From Hevea brasiliensis (lineage: Eukaryota > Streptophyta > Magnoliopsida > Malpighiales > Euphorbiaceae): a DNA stretch of 64,000 bases. Position 1 is the first letter of the stretch. Each line of letters begins with the position of its first letter. Shown one piece after another: positions 49,339-62,133 of this stretch. Made by a program: the position numbers and the translations under genes. The stretch spans positions 42,340,750-42,404,749 of the forward strand of contig NC_079509.1 in the NCBI RefSeq assembly GCF_030052815.1, written 5' to 3'. Under the pieces are notes generated by a model. It was not told the origin of the DNA, ran no database searches, and saw nothing but the letters and a program-made list of their open reading frames with translations.

Positions 49339-51472
49339 CTAAAACATGTCACACCTTACCCCTCTGTAAGGCATAACATGATCCCGTAGAATACTTAATG
49401 AATTACCGAACTTCACCTACCGATAACTCATTAAGCACCCTACAAGGGATTTTAAAACAATTTCTTACTTTTGGTAAGTGGTGAGCATTTCTAATAAGTA
49501 TTTAAAACATGTACTTAAGTGAAAAGCTAGTTGGAAATTTTGGCCCATTTTATTTTTCCGCAAATTTTATAAAAATTTTGACAGAGTTTCCTCTGTATTT
49601 TGAGAAAACCGTTCTTCACATATCTGTAAAAAGCACTTCTAAAAATTTTTCTCAACCACAACTTCAATTTCACAATCAAACTCTATCAATTTCAGCAATT
49701 CCACAATCATTTCATTTGAGACAAAACAATTTATATACATCCTTAAAAAAATCACATCAAAAGAAATACAAACTAAATTTTATTATAAACTTCATACAAA
49801 TTTTTGTACAAGCTGCTCAAGACCCATTTACATGTCCATACATTTATATGCAATACATACATCAAAAGAAATATTTACAATTAGGGTATAAATTATACCC
49901 GATAGCTTCAAAGCAGGAAGATCCTCAATCCTTAGCAGCTCAGTCTGCTGCTCTTCTAGTCTCTGTATCTGCGACAGCAATAGAAGCTATCGCTGAGTAC
50001 TAGGACTCAGTGGTGCACAACATACTAAAATAATCTTTATGCAAAACTTAAATCACATTTATTCAAAAATTTGACTAAACATGAGCATTAAACACAAAAC
50101 ATGAATTAAGAGATTTTAATGCAAACCACGTTCATTTTGAAGTATCAAAACACATTTCATAAAACCCACAGTTAAATCATGCCATTCGAAACAAATAGAA
50201 TCTCAATAGCCAGAGGCTAAAGAGAAATCACATCACAAGGCTAGCTAGCTCAAATATATGGATATCCATTCACATCCTCTTCTACTGGCACACCTCAACA
50301 CTTCTCCAGAGAAGGAATCAAAATTCGAAACTAATTACCCCCACTAGTCGTGCTAGTGAGGTGTTCAAATATATGGTCATGACACTGTGGTTTCAAAACT
50401 TATCTTAACAATCTGCTAAACATTGTCATTTCAAATATATACAATAACTTTCACAGTTTAAATCAAAACATTATAAATAATGTCACAAATAAACTTTCAA
50501 CAATTCCAAAGCACAAGTAAAATACATATTTCGTTCACTTTATCAATGAATTTTAAAGCATGGAGATGTTGTGCACAAACCTCAAGTGAGTCGTCCCTTA
50601 GCCTCGACTCGGTTCCTCGGGTTCCTTCCCGATATTCTTTTCAACTGAAACACAAAATTTTACAATGTTTCAGTACTAGAACTTAACACAAATCCAAAAT
50701 AAATTTAGCTTCACATTTACCTAGTTCTAACGTGTTAAATTCGACATTCTCGAAATTTTTGTGTTTCGGGTTACTATTCACTACACTATTCAAGTCAAAT
50801 AGTTGACTTTCTAAGGCTTAATAGGTATGGGAACTCCAACTTCACCCACATACCACATTTTGGTCATTAAATTTGTTGGTTTTGGTCATTTTCTCAAAGC
50901 TTAAATCCTTTTGGCCAAATTGTCAAATTTTCAGTTTTGGTGCTCCAAGTTGCACTGTTCCATTGGCCCTTTTACTGTTGGAATTTGGCAAAACTTCCTT
51001 CATAGAAAATGTTCCTTATTGTCTTAAGTGTATTCTCATTTTTGGATCACCCCAATTAGAGTTTTGTAGCTCAAGTTATGGCCAAAATAAAATTACTGTT
51101 CACGTGCACTGTTCATGCTGAGATTTTGGGTTCTGGCAGATTTTGATCCAACTTTGGTAAGTAATTTGATTAAGTTAAGTTCATAATTTGGTCTAAATTT
51201 CTTCATATTAAATGTTCTACTATGTCTTAGGTTTCCATCGGTTCAAGAATCGCCTAAATCGGAGTTTTGTAGAGAGAGTTATAACCCTTCAAACATTACT
51301 GCTCAATAGAAATTCTGCAGAGTTGCAGGTTTGGTAACTCAACTTTGCTCAATAATTTGAATGGGTTAATGGCATAATTTGGGGTGGTGTTCCTCATAAC
51401 AGTTTTAGATCTATACCTTATCTAATTTCTGGTAAAATTTCAGGTCAATTTGACCTTCCTAGCTCGAGTTAT

Positions 51473-51503
51473 GACCAAATGAACAGTTACTGTTCATTTG
51501 GTC
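51473..51503. repeat. 31-bp near-perfect palindrome in the family III LTR
   Basis: GACCAAATGAACAGT, one T, then the exact reverse complement. The other LTR has an imperfect version at about 42972-43003. The family II copies at about 26962 and 55360 show a related, also imperfect, GACCAAATGAAC...TTTGGTC arrangement. Confidence 0.85.
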
Positions 51504-51684
51504 GATTTAATGCATGGCAGCCTGCTCTCATTTCACTTTGGTCAATTTGTTCACCCAGTTTTGGTCAGTTTTTGGGCATGGTTCCTCAATGAAAATTGTG
51601 CTCTTTTATGTCTATTTTCATCCCCAATTTGTGGCATATCAATTGGACTTGTAAAATTTGAGTTTTGGTCCTTCACAGTGAGTT

Positions 51685-51710
51685 TGGTCATGCTGCCAGC
51701 AGCATGACCA
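51685..51710. repeat. 26-bp hairpin present in only one LTR of the pair
   Basis: TGGTCATGCTG, loop CCAG, then CAGCATGACCA. In the 3' LTR the same place (about 43181-43198) reads TTTGGTCATGCTGCTGGACC, lacking the second arm. Confidence 0.9.
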
Positions 51711-54170
51711 TTGGACCTACGAATTTGGTTTTCATTCCAACAATTCCCACACATTTCCTTTGGTCATTATTGACCATTTTTCAGTTCACAAGTGGTCAAA
51801 GATATCATTTATGCATTTCTTCAAAAATTTGGTTCACAAACCCTAAGTCCCAAAACCCTAACTTACTAAATTATTGTATTTAACTACATTTATGCATCTC
51901 TATCCTACTACCATACTCATACAAACTTACTACACCTTTAATTCATTCAAAATACATCAAACTTTCCTACATCCATGGCTGGCCGAAATTTCAGTTTGTC
52001 CTTCCCCATATTTTTATTTCATTTTAACACATTACAAGCTAATTCAACAACTAATGATGCATTAAAAATGGAAAGTAACAAGTTAACATGCTCACCTCTC
52101 TTAAATCCTCAAAACCCTATCTTTAGCTCCTCTTTCTTCTTGAAATTCTCTTCTCAAGTTGCAACTACAAGCTTTAATGAAGTTCTTATGAGAGTTATTA
52201 AGGTTGGGTAATGAAAAATTAAGCTTAAAGGTAAGCTTAAATGAAAAGCTTTCATGGAGGATTTATGGAAGAGGGGAGGCGGCAACAAGAGAGAAGAAGA
52301 AGGGTTTTTCTAATTTTTTTTTCTTTTGTTTCCTTTATTTATTTAGGCTTAGGGAAGACCATAAAAAATTTAATTTAATAAATATTTAATTAATTCTTTT
52401 ATGACATCATTCATGATGTCATCACCTTTTACTTTTCTAACTTCTTTCTTTTTTTTTTCTATTTATTTTTTTTCTATTAGTTCTTTAATTTAATTCTAGA
52501 TTCTGAAATTTTCTTTTCTCCTTTTTTATTTGACAGTTAGGTCAGGAGTCAGCTCTCGGGGTCAATTGACCAAATTGCCCCTCGTCGGTTCATCCCGGTT
52601 TGCAAATAATTCCATATTTCTTTCGGCTCCCTGACCTAATTATTTGACTGGCTTAACAGATCTTTTTCGTGATTTTCTCTTTTCCACTGTGTTTATAAGG
52701 TTCCTAAGGACCGCACCATCACTTTTTACAATTCGAAATTTGAGTTTAAAATGACTTCGCAGTCGTTCCCGAGGAGGTCACTCATCGCTGTGACTCTCGG
52801 CTCGTTTAACTTCTTATGTTCTGTTTTTCTTATTTATAGTTAACTAATTAAACATTACTAATTATTTGTGTTTATGGCTTCTCAAGTTGTCTTAAGTGTG
52901 GCTCTAATCTTCTTAATTGTCCGGACATACACCGATCACCGGAACAGTGAAATCTACCAGGCTATGCAAACGGGGGTGTTACATATCACCCGTCTATAGT
53001 GTAGCCGAGTAAGGCATGAAACACTCGGTGCCGGAGCACCCTATCTTATCTTACTTTATTCCTTTAATAATTTGTTCTCGTTATATTTTAATGTCAATTA
53101 TTTTTCTATGGAGAAACCAGCGAAATTTCTCCTATTTTATTTCCAATTTGCGTATTTTACTATTCACTTGTTTGAAATTTTTAATAATATTTTACAATAA
53201 AAATCTCATCCACACTCATCATAATCATCTCATTATTTCGAATATAATCTATATATTTCCATTCTAACATTCATTTCTAAACATTTCCATTCAAATTTAT
53301 TCATGCTCAAGTCATATACAAAAATTCTCAATCTTCATTAATTTACATAATTTACAGATTGATTACATAAATTCATAATTTACATGATCTACAAATTAAT
53401 TATAATTCCATAATCTATATTTCAATATACAATTCATAATTTACATTATAAATAATAACTAATTATAATGTACAAAATACATAATATAACCTATATGGGC
53501 CCTATCTACATGCATTGCTGAGGAGCTAACAACCTTGAACACTCTGCAAATCCGAACTCCAAAATCCAAATCTAATGTCCACTGGGCTTTGTTTTCAAGA
53601 CCTGCGCAAGGGAAAAAAATCCATCGCGCTAAGCATTGCTGCTTAGTGGTGCGTTAATATAACAAAGAAAATAATATACAACAAAGATAAAACCGAAGTA
53701 ATATTTGGATGCTCAAGAATTAATTTAATTTCGTGTGAGATTACTCATATTAATTTTCGGTTCTCCTAATTTATCCTTCTTTGAAAATGTTTATGTATAA
53801 ACTTTACAATAATGATATATACAATATTCAATTATTTAACAATATTAAATTTAGTCTTAATTTATTATGAGAAACGCATTTGTAATATTTATTTACGTTC
53901 TACTTCTTTTGCAAATCTTCGTATTATTTAACTAATTTATTTCTAGGTATTTTGAATCATTGCATAATAAATAAAATTTTAAAACTAATTCTAGTTTCTT
54001 TCTTATTTATTCATTTAATTCACATTATTCTTAACAAATTTCACTGCCCAAGTAACCTATGACAGGCTGACTAAATTAGAAAAGCAGGTCGTTAGCACTG
54101 GATACCGCAGTGTCTCGGGCCGTCATACCATAGGACGTGTAAGCTCAGTACGTCAACCACGTATGCAGTC

Positions 54171-54285
54171 AGTATAGCTAAAAAGCCATGATAACATATC
54201 AGTATGGCTAAAAGCCATGATAACAAGTAATCGGGCATAAAAGCCATGAGTGCGGGCATAAAGCCATGACTACAGGCATAAAGCC
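54171..54285. repeat. AAGCCATGA minisatellite in the family II LTR
   Basis: About five units of 20-32 bp, each with (G)GC(A/T)(A)AAAGCCATGA followed by TAACA, GTGCGGGC or CTACAGGC. A scrambled counterpart occurs in the copy at 26195-26330. Confidence 0.7.
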
Positions 54286-57170
54286 TTACGCAGTACTGCT
54301 AACTAATACGCTATTGGTATGTCAATCTATCTAATCTGACACACGTTTCTAAGCAATACATGGGCACATTAGTACCTTTAAGGGTTCATAAGTATCATTA
54401 TTTCATTATATGTTCCAATTATAATTTATAACGTTTTAATTTTTATTACTAGCAGAAGTGTAAATGTCTAAAATATAATTCTACCTAAATTATGCATTCA
54501 TCATTTTATTCATTCATTATGTCATTCATATTGATCACAATTTATAACAATTATTTTCATGTGTAATTGTACTCAAAGCATTTTTCCTTATCCTTTCTCC
54601 AATAATGAGAACTAAAGTCTCATTTATATATATATTTATTCATTACACTATGTATATAAATTATCATTCATATTCCAAGTAATCCATGGACATTTCATGG
54701 ATTTCAAATTTAACTAAAATTTCCTTAAATCCTAGAGTCACTCAACTTCAAGAATTTAAATTCATTAATCACATTATCTATATTAACCATCCTAATAATT
54801 TTTCTAATTTAGTATACCATTTCTTATATCATTGGGGTTATTATTCACTTGACCATTTCCCTTCAAAGGTTGACTTTTTAATTCATAATAGATTTATTAA
54901 GCTTAAGTTCACCAAGATACCACATTTTGCATTTTATTTTTGTTGGCATTGATTGCCAAACTCAATTCCTAGCCTCCTAGGTTTTATTTCAAATTTTTAG
55001 AATTTGAGGTCCAAATTCACTGTTCCATTGGACCTGGCTACAATACAATTTGACAAAAACTTTCTTCATGAAAGTTGTTCCTTTATGTGTCTTCTTTAAT
55101 TTCTTTTTTGAATCACTCAATTTGGAGTTTTCTAGCTCAAGTTATGACCAAATTACCATAACTGGCCGGATTAGTCTCTACCCAGAATTTCTGGGCAAAA
55201 CTAGTTCTGGAAAGTTAGGGGTCCTGACTTTGGCTAGCATTTCAGATGGGTTATGGTCAGAATTTGAGCTTGTGTTCTTCATGAAAGTTGTTTTAAATTG
55301 TCTAAGCTTTCCATTGATATAAAATTTAGATCAACTGGATATTTCTACACTGAGTTATGGCTAAATGAACAAACACTGTTTATTTGGTCACTTTTACCAG
55401 GTCCAGCAGGTTGGTTATTCGGATTTGGTCAATTTTTAGGGTATTCTAAGTTTGTTTTCTGGGCAAGGTTTCTTCATCAAAGTTGTGTCAAATTGTCTTA
55501 GGTTTCATTTCAAATTGGTCTAACACCAATTTGAGTAACACAACTCTACTTATGGCCTAAAAATCACACTGGACTCAAGGTCTAGAAAATCCTGCATAAA
55601 CACAACACTCCCAATACCACCATTCCATACTACTACCAACCTCAAATCACACTCAATGCACTTGAAATAGTCCATAATTGATCTCAACAACATTAATTTA
55701 TTAACATATCATCAAATTCCCAATTTCCATACTAAACCCTAACTTATAACTTTTGTAAATCTCATGCAACATATATACAACATCATCTAACTCAATATAC
55801 ACATCAATTAACATTAATCTACAAGTTTAATTGCAACTAAACCTTAAAAACCCTAACCCTCTCATGGCTGCCGAAAATTAATCTTTTAATTCCTCCTCAT
55901 ATTCTTTTAATTTCATAAGATTTCAACTTAGTCTAGCATACTTACAACACTTATAGAAGAGAGAAGACTTGGATAGTGCACCAACCTTGTGAGCAAAATT
56001 TTTCCTCATCCAATCTTTAATTTTCCTTCACTTTCTTGGCTTTTCTTGGCAGTCAAATACTTTCCCAATAGGTGTAGACAAGTTTTAATGAAGGCAATTT
56101 ATGATTTAGTGGTGCGAATCATGAGAATGGAAGAGAGGTGAAAGAAAAATTTTCATGGAGAGAGAGAAGAGATTTTCGACCAACAAGGGAAAAGAGGAAG
56201 ATGAAGTAAATTTTTGGTCCAATTAACTTGTTTTTATCCCTTTAAAATGTTTGTCTAATTCCTATTGGTTAGAATCTTAATTTGTTCATTTATGACATCA
56301 TGCTTATGTTAGGCTTATGCAATAATTAACTTTTTAAATTTCATTTCCTTTTCTTCCTTTTCCCACTCATTTTTAATTTAATTTACATAAATTTTTATTC
56401 ATATTTTATGTCATATAATTCACTTACATAAATGGACAAGTTGATCAAAAATCGTCTCCGAAGGTAAAATGACCAAAATACCCTTCGTTTTACTTAACAG
56501 ACTAAAATTGTCTATACTAATTTTAAAAATTCTCTTAACCTTTTCTTGACATTCTAATGCTACCTAGGGTGCCGTAACTCTTCTCTGACATCCCAGAAAT
56601 TATTTCACAGAATTTCCCTTGGGTTGAGGCCTACTAGCTGTGAAGACAACAACTTCCGGTTAGGGTCACCCATCATCGGGACACTGGTTCATTTAATTTT
56701 GTTGTATTTCATTTCTAAAATTTTTCCTTAATTTTTCTTACTATTATTTGGTCTATTTATAACTCTTCACTCTAGTTTAATTATAGTTCCAGATATTCTA
56801 ACTGTCCGATTAGACATTGGTCACCGGAACAGGAGAACGTACGGACTATCTAAAGTGAGGGCATTACAATGTGGCACGCACATAGGCTGCCATGTGGCAA
56901 CCTTATATTGGCCAATGTAATTAAAATTAGAAAAAAAAAACAAAAATAAGAGTATATTGATTTTGAATTATAATTGGTTTGCCTCCCTCAAGTCTTATAC
57001 GATTCAAGAAGGACCGGAATTGTTGACTCAATCTGGTCCCAGTTTGGTTCACAGTCCAAATTGGATCGTGGCCAGGCCTAAGCCTAAACATCTCTTTTGA
57101 TAGCTTTAGATTAAGATCACATGTAAAGCTCATTATTATACATGCTTAGAGAGCACTATATGTCTAGCTT

Positions 57171-57310
57171 AAAGTTTAATTTACTTATTGGAAAAGTTTA
57201 ATTTATTGCATTTTAATTTTTTTATCCAAATTAACTCAGAAGTTTTAATTTAAATTCAATTTAGTCCAAAAATTAAGAAAATCAAGAAATTGAGTTTATT
57301 AGTTTCTTGA
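57171..57310. repeat. Partial copy of the 59758-60095 foldback element
   Basis: It runs AAGTTTAATTTATTGCATTTTA, then ATCCAAATTAACTCAGAA, then AATCAAGAAATTGAG(T/C)TTATTA in the same order as 59780-59905, with few changes. The right arm is missing or too diverged to see. Confidence 0.7.
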
Positions 57311-58275
57311 TACAGAGACCAACTTATTTGTGGATTTTACAACAGTAAAAAAAATATTATTTCCTCAAGGACCTTGATGAAAATTAAAATATTGATCATT
57401 AAGGTAATTTAAATCTTTGATAATTGAAATTGGAGATTTGAAGAACAAATTGAATTAAAAAAAATGGAAATACTAAGGTTTAATTCCTAAATTAAAGAAA
57501 TATAATATCAATTAATTAAAATGCAAAATTAATTAAATGACAACAATCTAAATTCAAATTGCTAATATGATGAAAGTGATTCCAAAGTTGGGTTTTCATA
57601 ATGAACCAATCAAGATTTCCTAAAGATGATTATATTCATGGGTAAAATTGGCCAAGAAAAAGATTATCCTTAATTCACTTATTACTTTCTCAAGCTAATT
57701 AAAGAGTATCTCAATTAGACGATTCCTACTCTCGCGGTTATCAATCTAACTAAAACCTATTAAAAGCAATAATTAATCTTGAATTATCCCTTTAAAATTG
57801 TAGCCTATCTCTAGGTCTAAAGTTAAAGTTTGAGATCTTGAGTTACCCATCACTAATTTTCACTTCTCAGTTCATCAATTAGTGATTGAAAATTAACATT
57901 TAGTGGAGCTCTTCACTAAACATGCATTAAGTTTACAAGAAATCAAATTAAGGCAACAATACCCATAAATATAACATGAAATCTAACTCAAATCCATAGA
58001 TTGATTCAAATATTTACAAACCCAACTCTAAAATCTAAAATAACTACTCACTCATATTGTTCATTACAACCAAAAGCAAGAAATAGATGAAAGAAAAAAC
58101 AAATAATAAAGCCTAAGAACCGAAAACTAAGAAGAAAAAAAATTATAGAAAATAGCTTAGACTAATGAAGAATATGATTTTCTGCACTTGAAGCTTCCAA
58201 AATGTCCTCTTTGCCAAAAGAATCCCAAAATATGCACACCTCACTTTCTTTTTTTTGTTCTCCTTCTCCTCCACA

Positions 58276-58289
58276 CCCCCCCCCCCCCC
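58276..58289 (+). repeat. Poly-C tract
   Basis: Fourteen C, then A, four C and twelve A. A second long homopolymer C run in an AT-rich window. Confidence 0.8.
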
Positions 58290-58961
58290 ACCCCAAAAAA
58301 AAAAAAGGGTAAGAAAATGGTGCTTAAATACCCATTGGAGAGAAACCTTAATGAGCTAGAGTGACCTCACTCACGCGGGGGAGTAAATGAGGGACCCATA
58401 TCTTTTAATAGCACATAACTCAGATTCCACAAGTTATGGATTGGATTGTGGTTTCAGTTGTAAAACTTCAACATAAAATCTGACATCCCACAAGTTATGG
58501 GATAAACTGTGAAATGCACTATTTAAATTTCTTTGAATTCTTCTAATAGTTTCAATAGGAAATACGCAACTTATGGGAAAAATTGTGAGACGAGCTACTT
58601 CCGAAATATAAATGCACTTCTTTTCAATTTGATTACATGCACCTTTAAGTGTTCAAATCATCATCATTCTTTACCAAAGGATCCAAGAAGGAATTGAAAG
58701 CAAATATCAGCCTAAAAATCAAAGAAATAAACAAATTAAGTCTAAAAATACAAAATATGAAAAATAAACAAAATAAAATGTGCAAGTAACTAAAATCAAT
58801 CAAAAGAAGGGCAAAATAAATGCAAATTAAATCTAAATTCCCTATATGAAATGCATATATCATTAGTTCCACTAAATAGAGAGCTAAATAATAATATTTT
58901 TCAAAATACAGAGATCAACTAATTAGCTTTCTTAAAATAAATGGACTAAATAGTAGTTTAA

Positions 58962-59601
58962 CCAGAAAAATAAATGAGCCAAGCTACTTGGGAGCTACTT
59001 GAGGTTTGGCTCAATAAAAGTTTAGCTCAGTGCAGCTTATTTAGAAAATGAGACAAGCGCTCAATTTTTAGGCCCGTTCAATAAATGAGCCAAGTTCAAG
59101 CTTCATAGTGTTCGGCTTGTTAAGGCTTCATAGTATTCGACTCGTTAAGGCTCGTGAGTCAGCTTGTTTCAAGCTCACGAGTTAGCTCGAGAGTAGGCTC
59201 ATTAAATAGGCATGTGAACAGGCTTGTTTGTAAGAATATTTAAAATATATTTATTAAATATAGTTATTTATAATTTAAATTTAATTTTTTACAAAAATTA
59301 AATTTTTTTTAATGAGAACTAATCAAAATTATATAGTTTAAACTTCATAACCTTAAGTATAAAACTCATTTTGTAAATAAGTCAAGCTATTCGTGAACTG
59401 CTCAAGAGTCAGTTAGATAAAAAGCTCGGTTTGGCTCTACTCGTTTAGAGCTCATTTTCTAAATGAGCCAAGCTTGAGCTTATGGATAATTGGCTCGAGC
59501 TCGACATGAGTTAAGCTCGAGCTTGACTCGAGTTTGAAAAAATTTTGATGAACCAATCTGAACTCTTCAAAGCTTGCTCGGCTCGGTTCATTTACATCCT
59601 T
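58962..59601. mobile_element. Probable hAT-type MITE with GGCTCG repeats
   Basis: The right end, reverse complemented, reads AAGGATGTAAATGAACCGAGC, a terminus type seen in plant nonautonomous hAT elements. The left end (AGAAAAATAAATGAGCC) is a diverged counterpart. The inside is full of GAGCTCGA/GGCTCG/AAGCTTGAGC words. No convincing 8-bp duplication was found. Confidence 0.6.
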
Positions 59602-59757
59602 AAATTTGACTAGCATTGACTAACAGAAAATGTAATGGATGTACTAAATAGTTTGATGGAAAAAAAATACAGAGACTAAATAGTATATTTTTAAAAATAT
59701 ATAGATCAAATAATTAGTTTCATTAAAATTTGAAGACTAAATAGTAATTTTTCCTAA

Positions 59758-60095
59758 CGTTTAATTTAACCATGTACTTGTTGGGAAAGTTTAATTTATT
59801 GCATTTTAATTTTTTATCCAAATTAACTCAGAAAATTTAATTTAAGCTTAATTTAGCCTAAAAATTAAGAAACTCAAGAAATTGAGCTTATTAATTTTTG
59901 AGTTGAAATTAATAATTCAAAAAATTTAGCCCAAAAATCAAGAAATTAAATTTTTTAATTTTTTGTTTAAATAATGAAATCAAGAAATTTAATCTATAAA
60001 ATTTAATTTTTTAATTTAATTAAAACTTATGAATTAATTTAGACAAAAAATTAAAAATAAATTAAATTAAACTTTTCTAATAAATATGAAGCAAA
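59758..60095. repeat. Foldback (long terminal inverted repeat) element
   Basis: GGAAAGTTTAATTTATT...TTTATCCAAATTAA at 59780-59825 recurs in inverted orientation at about 60018-60082 (AATTTAGACAAAAAATTAAAA...AAATTAAACTTTTC). The arms are about 55-60 bases and the spacer is about 190. No coding capacity or clear target duplication. Confidence 0.6.
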
Positions 60096-62133
60096 ATTAA
60101 ACATTTACTATATCCCAACTGCTAATAGCAGATATAAATAGGAACAATTAAGATTGAAGCGATAGGGGATTTTGCTTCAAACACTAAATTCTCTCTCTCT
60201 CTCTCTCCCTCTCTCACCATATTATCAAGACATGAGACTAACTTCATCCAAATCTCAAACTTAATCATTCAAAATTTATGGGCAACGAACCATCCATATT
60301 CTCATCTTAACTCTTTCCTTTTTTATAGGTACCACAAAGCAATTATCCAAAATTTTCATATTTTTAATCGTCAACAATCATTTACATTTCTGAAAATTTT
60401 TGTCTAGACCTGTGAAATTCATGTATTTAATAGGTGAGTTCGATATTTTATTATTATAGATTCATAAATGATGGGTCTAGTCAAGAAAAAAAAAAATCCT
60501 TACGTGTAATTACTATTACATAAGAGCTGCTACCAACCGTTAAAACAAATCGCCCAGTATTTTGTAGCATCAAACAGAATCATAACCCCTTCTTTGAATG
60601 GGCAGTTGATGGCAAGAAGCATAATTGAAATTAGATAGAAACTTTACAAAGAAAACTTGTGCTCTTGACACTGATGATTGTTGTTGAGATTTTACTATTC
60701 CCACCACCAATATTACAAATCCAACACTTCTCTCACATTTTATGAATTGCTAATTAATAATTCAAAGTGGGTGTGGAAATTGTTGCATGCAGACATTACA
60801 ATTTTTCCTATGCTCTTTCCAACACCAATCAGCCACGCCGTGTAAGAAGGAAATGTTGACTCTCTGTGCATATCAGATTCTTCTCTTTTTTTATAATTTT
60901 TTCCCCATATATATACTTAACAAAAAAAAAAAAAAAGAGATTAATGATTTCACATGGCAAAAAGGCATTGCCAGAAATTTGCCACAGGGAAAAGGAATCA
61001 ATCCCCTCGTGATCAAGGACACTTGTGATGGGAATTTAATAAAAGAAAAAAATTGAATATATTCTCAGTGCTAAGGATGTGTAGATTAATTAAGCTAAGG
61101 CTCTTGTCTTTTTTTGCAGATTAGTCATGAATATGTCAAGGTTAATCAACCTTGACATCATATTTTTCCAGGGATAAAAATTCCTAGAGAACAGAGAATT
61201 GGGTTCTGATTATAAATGTGAAATATGGCTACATTTTGCTGGGAATTGGGTTCGAATTTATGTTGATATGAAGCATCATATTTCTTTTTCTTTTATATAA
61301 TCACAGAGATCCCTTGATCCATTAGTGTCCGGTAGTGGTCCTGAATGCATTTAGTAAAATTTTTTTATGCATTTATGTTTATGGAAACCCAGAAATGTAA
61401 TGGTGAACCCAGCTACCGCCACCACTCCAGGACCACCCATTACTGCCCTGTACAAAATACCTCCCATATAGAACACAGGTCAGTTATCAACTTATCATGC
61501 AAATTGCAAGGCAAAACAAGGTTCAGGCAACTACCTCTGGGAGAGACCCGAGTCATAACTGCTAAATGCAGGGCTTGTTTTATTTTTTTATTATTATTTT
61601 TTTTCAGTGTAGATGAACAATCCTGTAGTTTTTCAAATTTCAACCTGGCTTTACTGCTCCAATATTTGACAAGAAAAACATATTTCATCTGCACTCCAAG
61701 CATGATCATCAGCCGTTTCAGATTGACCATTTCTAATTTCATTATTTCTCACAGTTTTCAAAGCCATAACGTATCGAGTGCGATTGGAATCAATTGCAAC
61801 AAAAAGAAAGCCACATGAAAAACACAACCCCAAAACCTCCCTGATGTAGGATGAAAGCTTTATACATGTTTCAAAATTCAAGCTGATATTAACATAAGGA
61901 CAGAATCAAAATCAATACTAGTGATTATATGAACATTAGGAAGAAGGCTATTAACTTTCGCGGATTGAACTCTTGTATATATAAATTAAATTTCTATGCC
62001 ACCAACGAAGGTAAGGTAAAGATCAAAAACAGAATTTCAAGAACTGCTGTACAATCCCTCCTCCTTACGGCAGCACAGAAAGAACTCAATATGTAGAAGA
62101 AAAACAAAAGCTATATAAAGAAAGCCAGCTTCC
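60096..62133. other. Intergenic DNA downstream of the receptor kinase
   Basis: Contains a CT microsatellite (60190-60215) and otherwise unique-looking DNA. Open stretches at 60787-61056 and 61345-61818 have no recognisable domain, and the second overlaps an equally long frame on the other strand. The right end should include the 3' UTR of the receptor kinase, whose poly(A) site I cannot place. Confidence 0.5.
60190..60215. repeat. (CT)n microsatellite
   Basis: TCTCTCTC run interrupted once by CC. Confidence 0.9.

Larger units (their letters stand above)
40846..52983 (-). mobile_element. Family III chromovirus (Ty3/gypsy), 12.1 kb, recent
   Basis: LTRs of 3618 bp (40846-44463) and 3637 bp (49347-52983), TG...CA bounded, are flanked by the perfect duplication TATCA (40841-40845, 52984-52988). 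Where compared by eye the LTRs differ at about 1-3% of bases, far less than family I. The minus-strand interior has an initiator-Met primer site, gag, protease, RT, RNase H, integrase, a chromodomain-like tail and a polypurine tract. The long LTRs, primer and tail suggest a Tekay/Del-like chromovirus. It has several stops and frameshifts, so it is probably not autonomous. Confidence 0.95.
49347..52983 (-). repeat. 5' LTR of the family III element
   Basis: Holds the promoter for the minus-strand transcript. It contains two strong palindromes (51473-51503, 51685-51710) and many TTGAC(C/T) words on both strands. Very long for a plant LTR. Confidence 0.95.
40832..56868 (-). mobile_element. Family II solo LTR split by the family III element
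   Basis: The LTR consists of 40832-40845 (TGTGACAAC...) and 52989-56868, about 3.9 kb in total, ending GCATTACA. ATGTG flanks it on both sides (40827-40831, 56869-56873), a perfect 5-bp duplication. The CCCGTCTATAGTGTAGCC block directly after the split matches the start of the copy at 25254, which shows the two pieces were once continuous. No coding region. Confidence 0.92.
56874..58961. other. AT-rich intergenic DNA
   Basis: Contains half of a foldback repeat (57171-57310), a 14-base poly-C run (58276-58289) followed by an A-run, and three loosely similar CAAGTTATGG/CAACTTATGG segments with AATTGTG at 58430-58590. No gene was seen. Confidence 0.5.

Noticed and set aside
49509..50003. 164-codon plus-strand open frame, with a shorter partner at 41214-41501
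   Set aside because: It lies antisense within the family III LTR. The same frame appears twice only because the two LTRs are copies, and there is no recognisable domain.
54171..54285. Regular short repeats that could suggest a CRISPR-like array
   Set aside because: The units are contiguous and variable with no unique spacers, and they lie in a plant LTR: it is a minisatellite.
61345..61818. 157-codon plus-strand open frame
   Set aside because: No recognisable domain, low-complexity F/L-rich middle, overlaps a 100-codon frame on the other strand, and no splice or promoter support.
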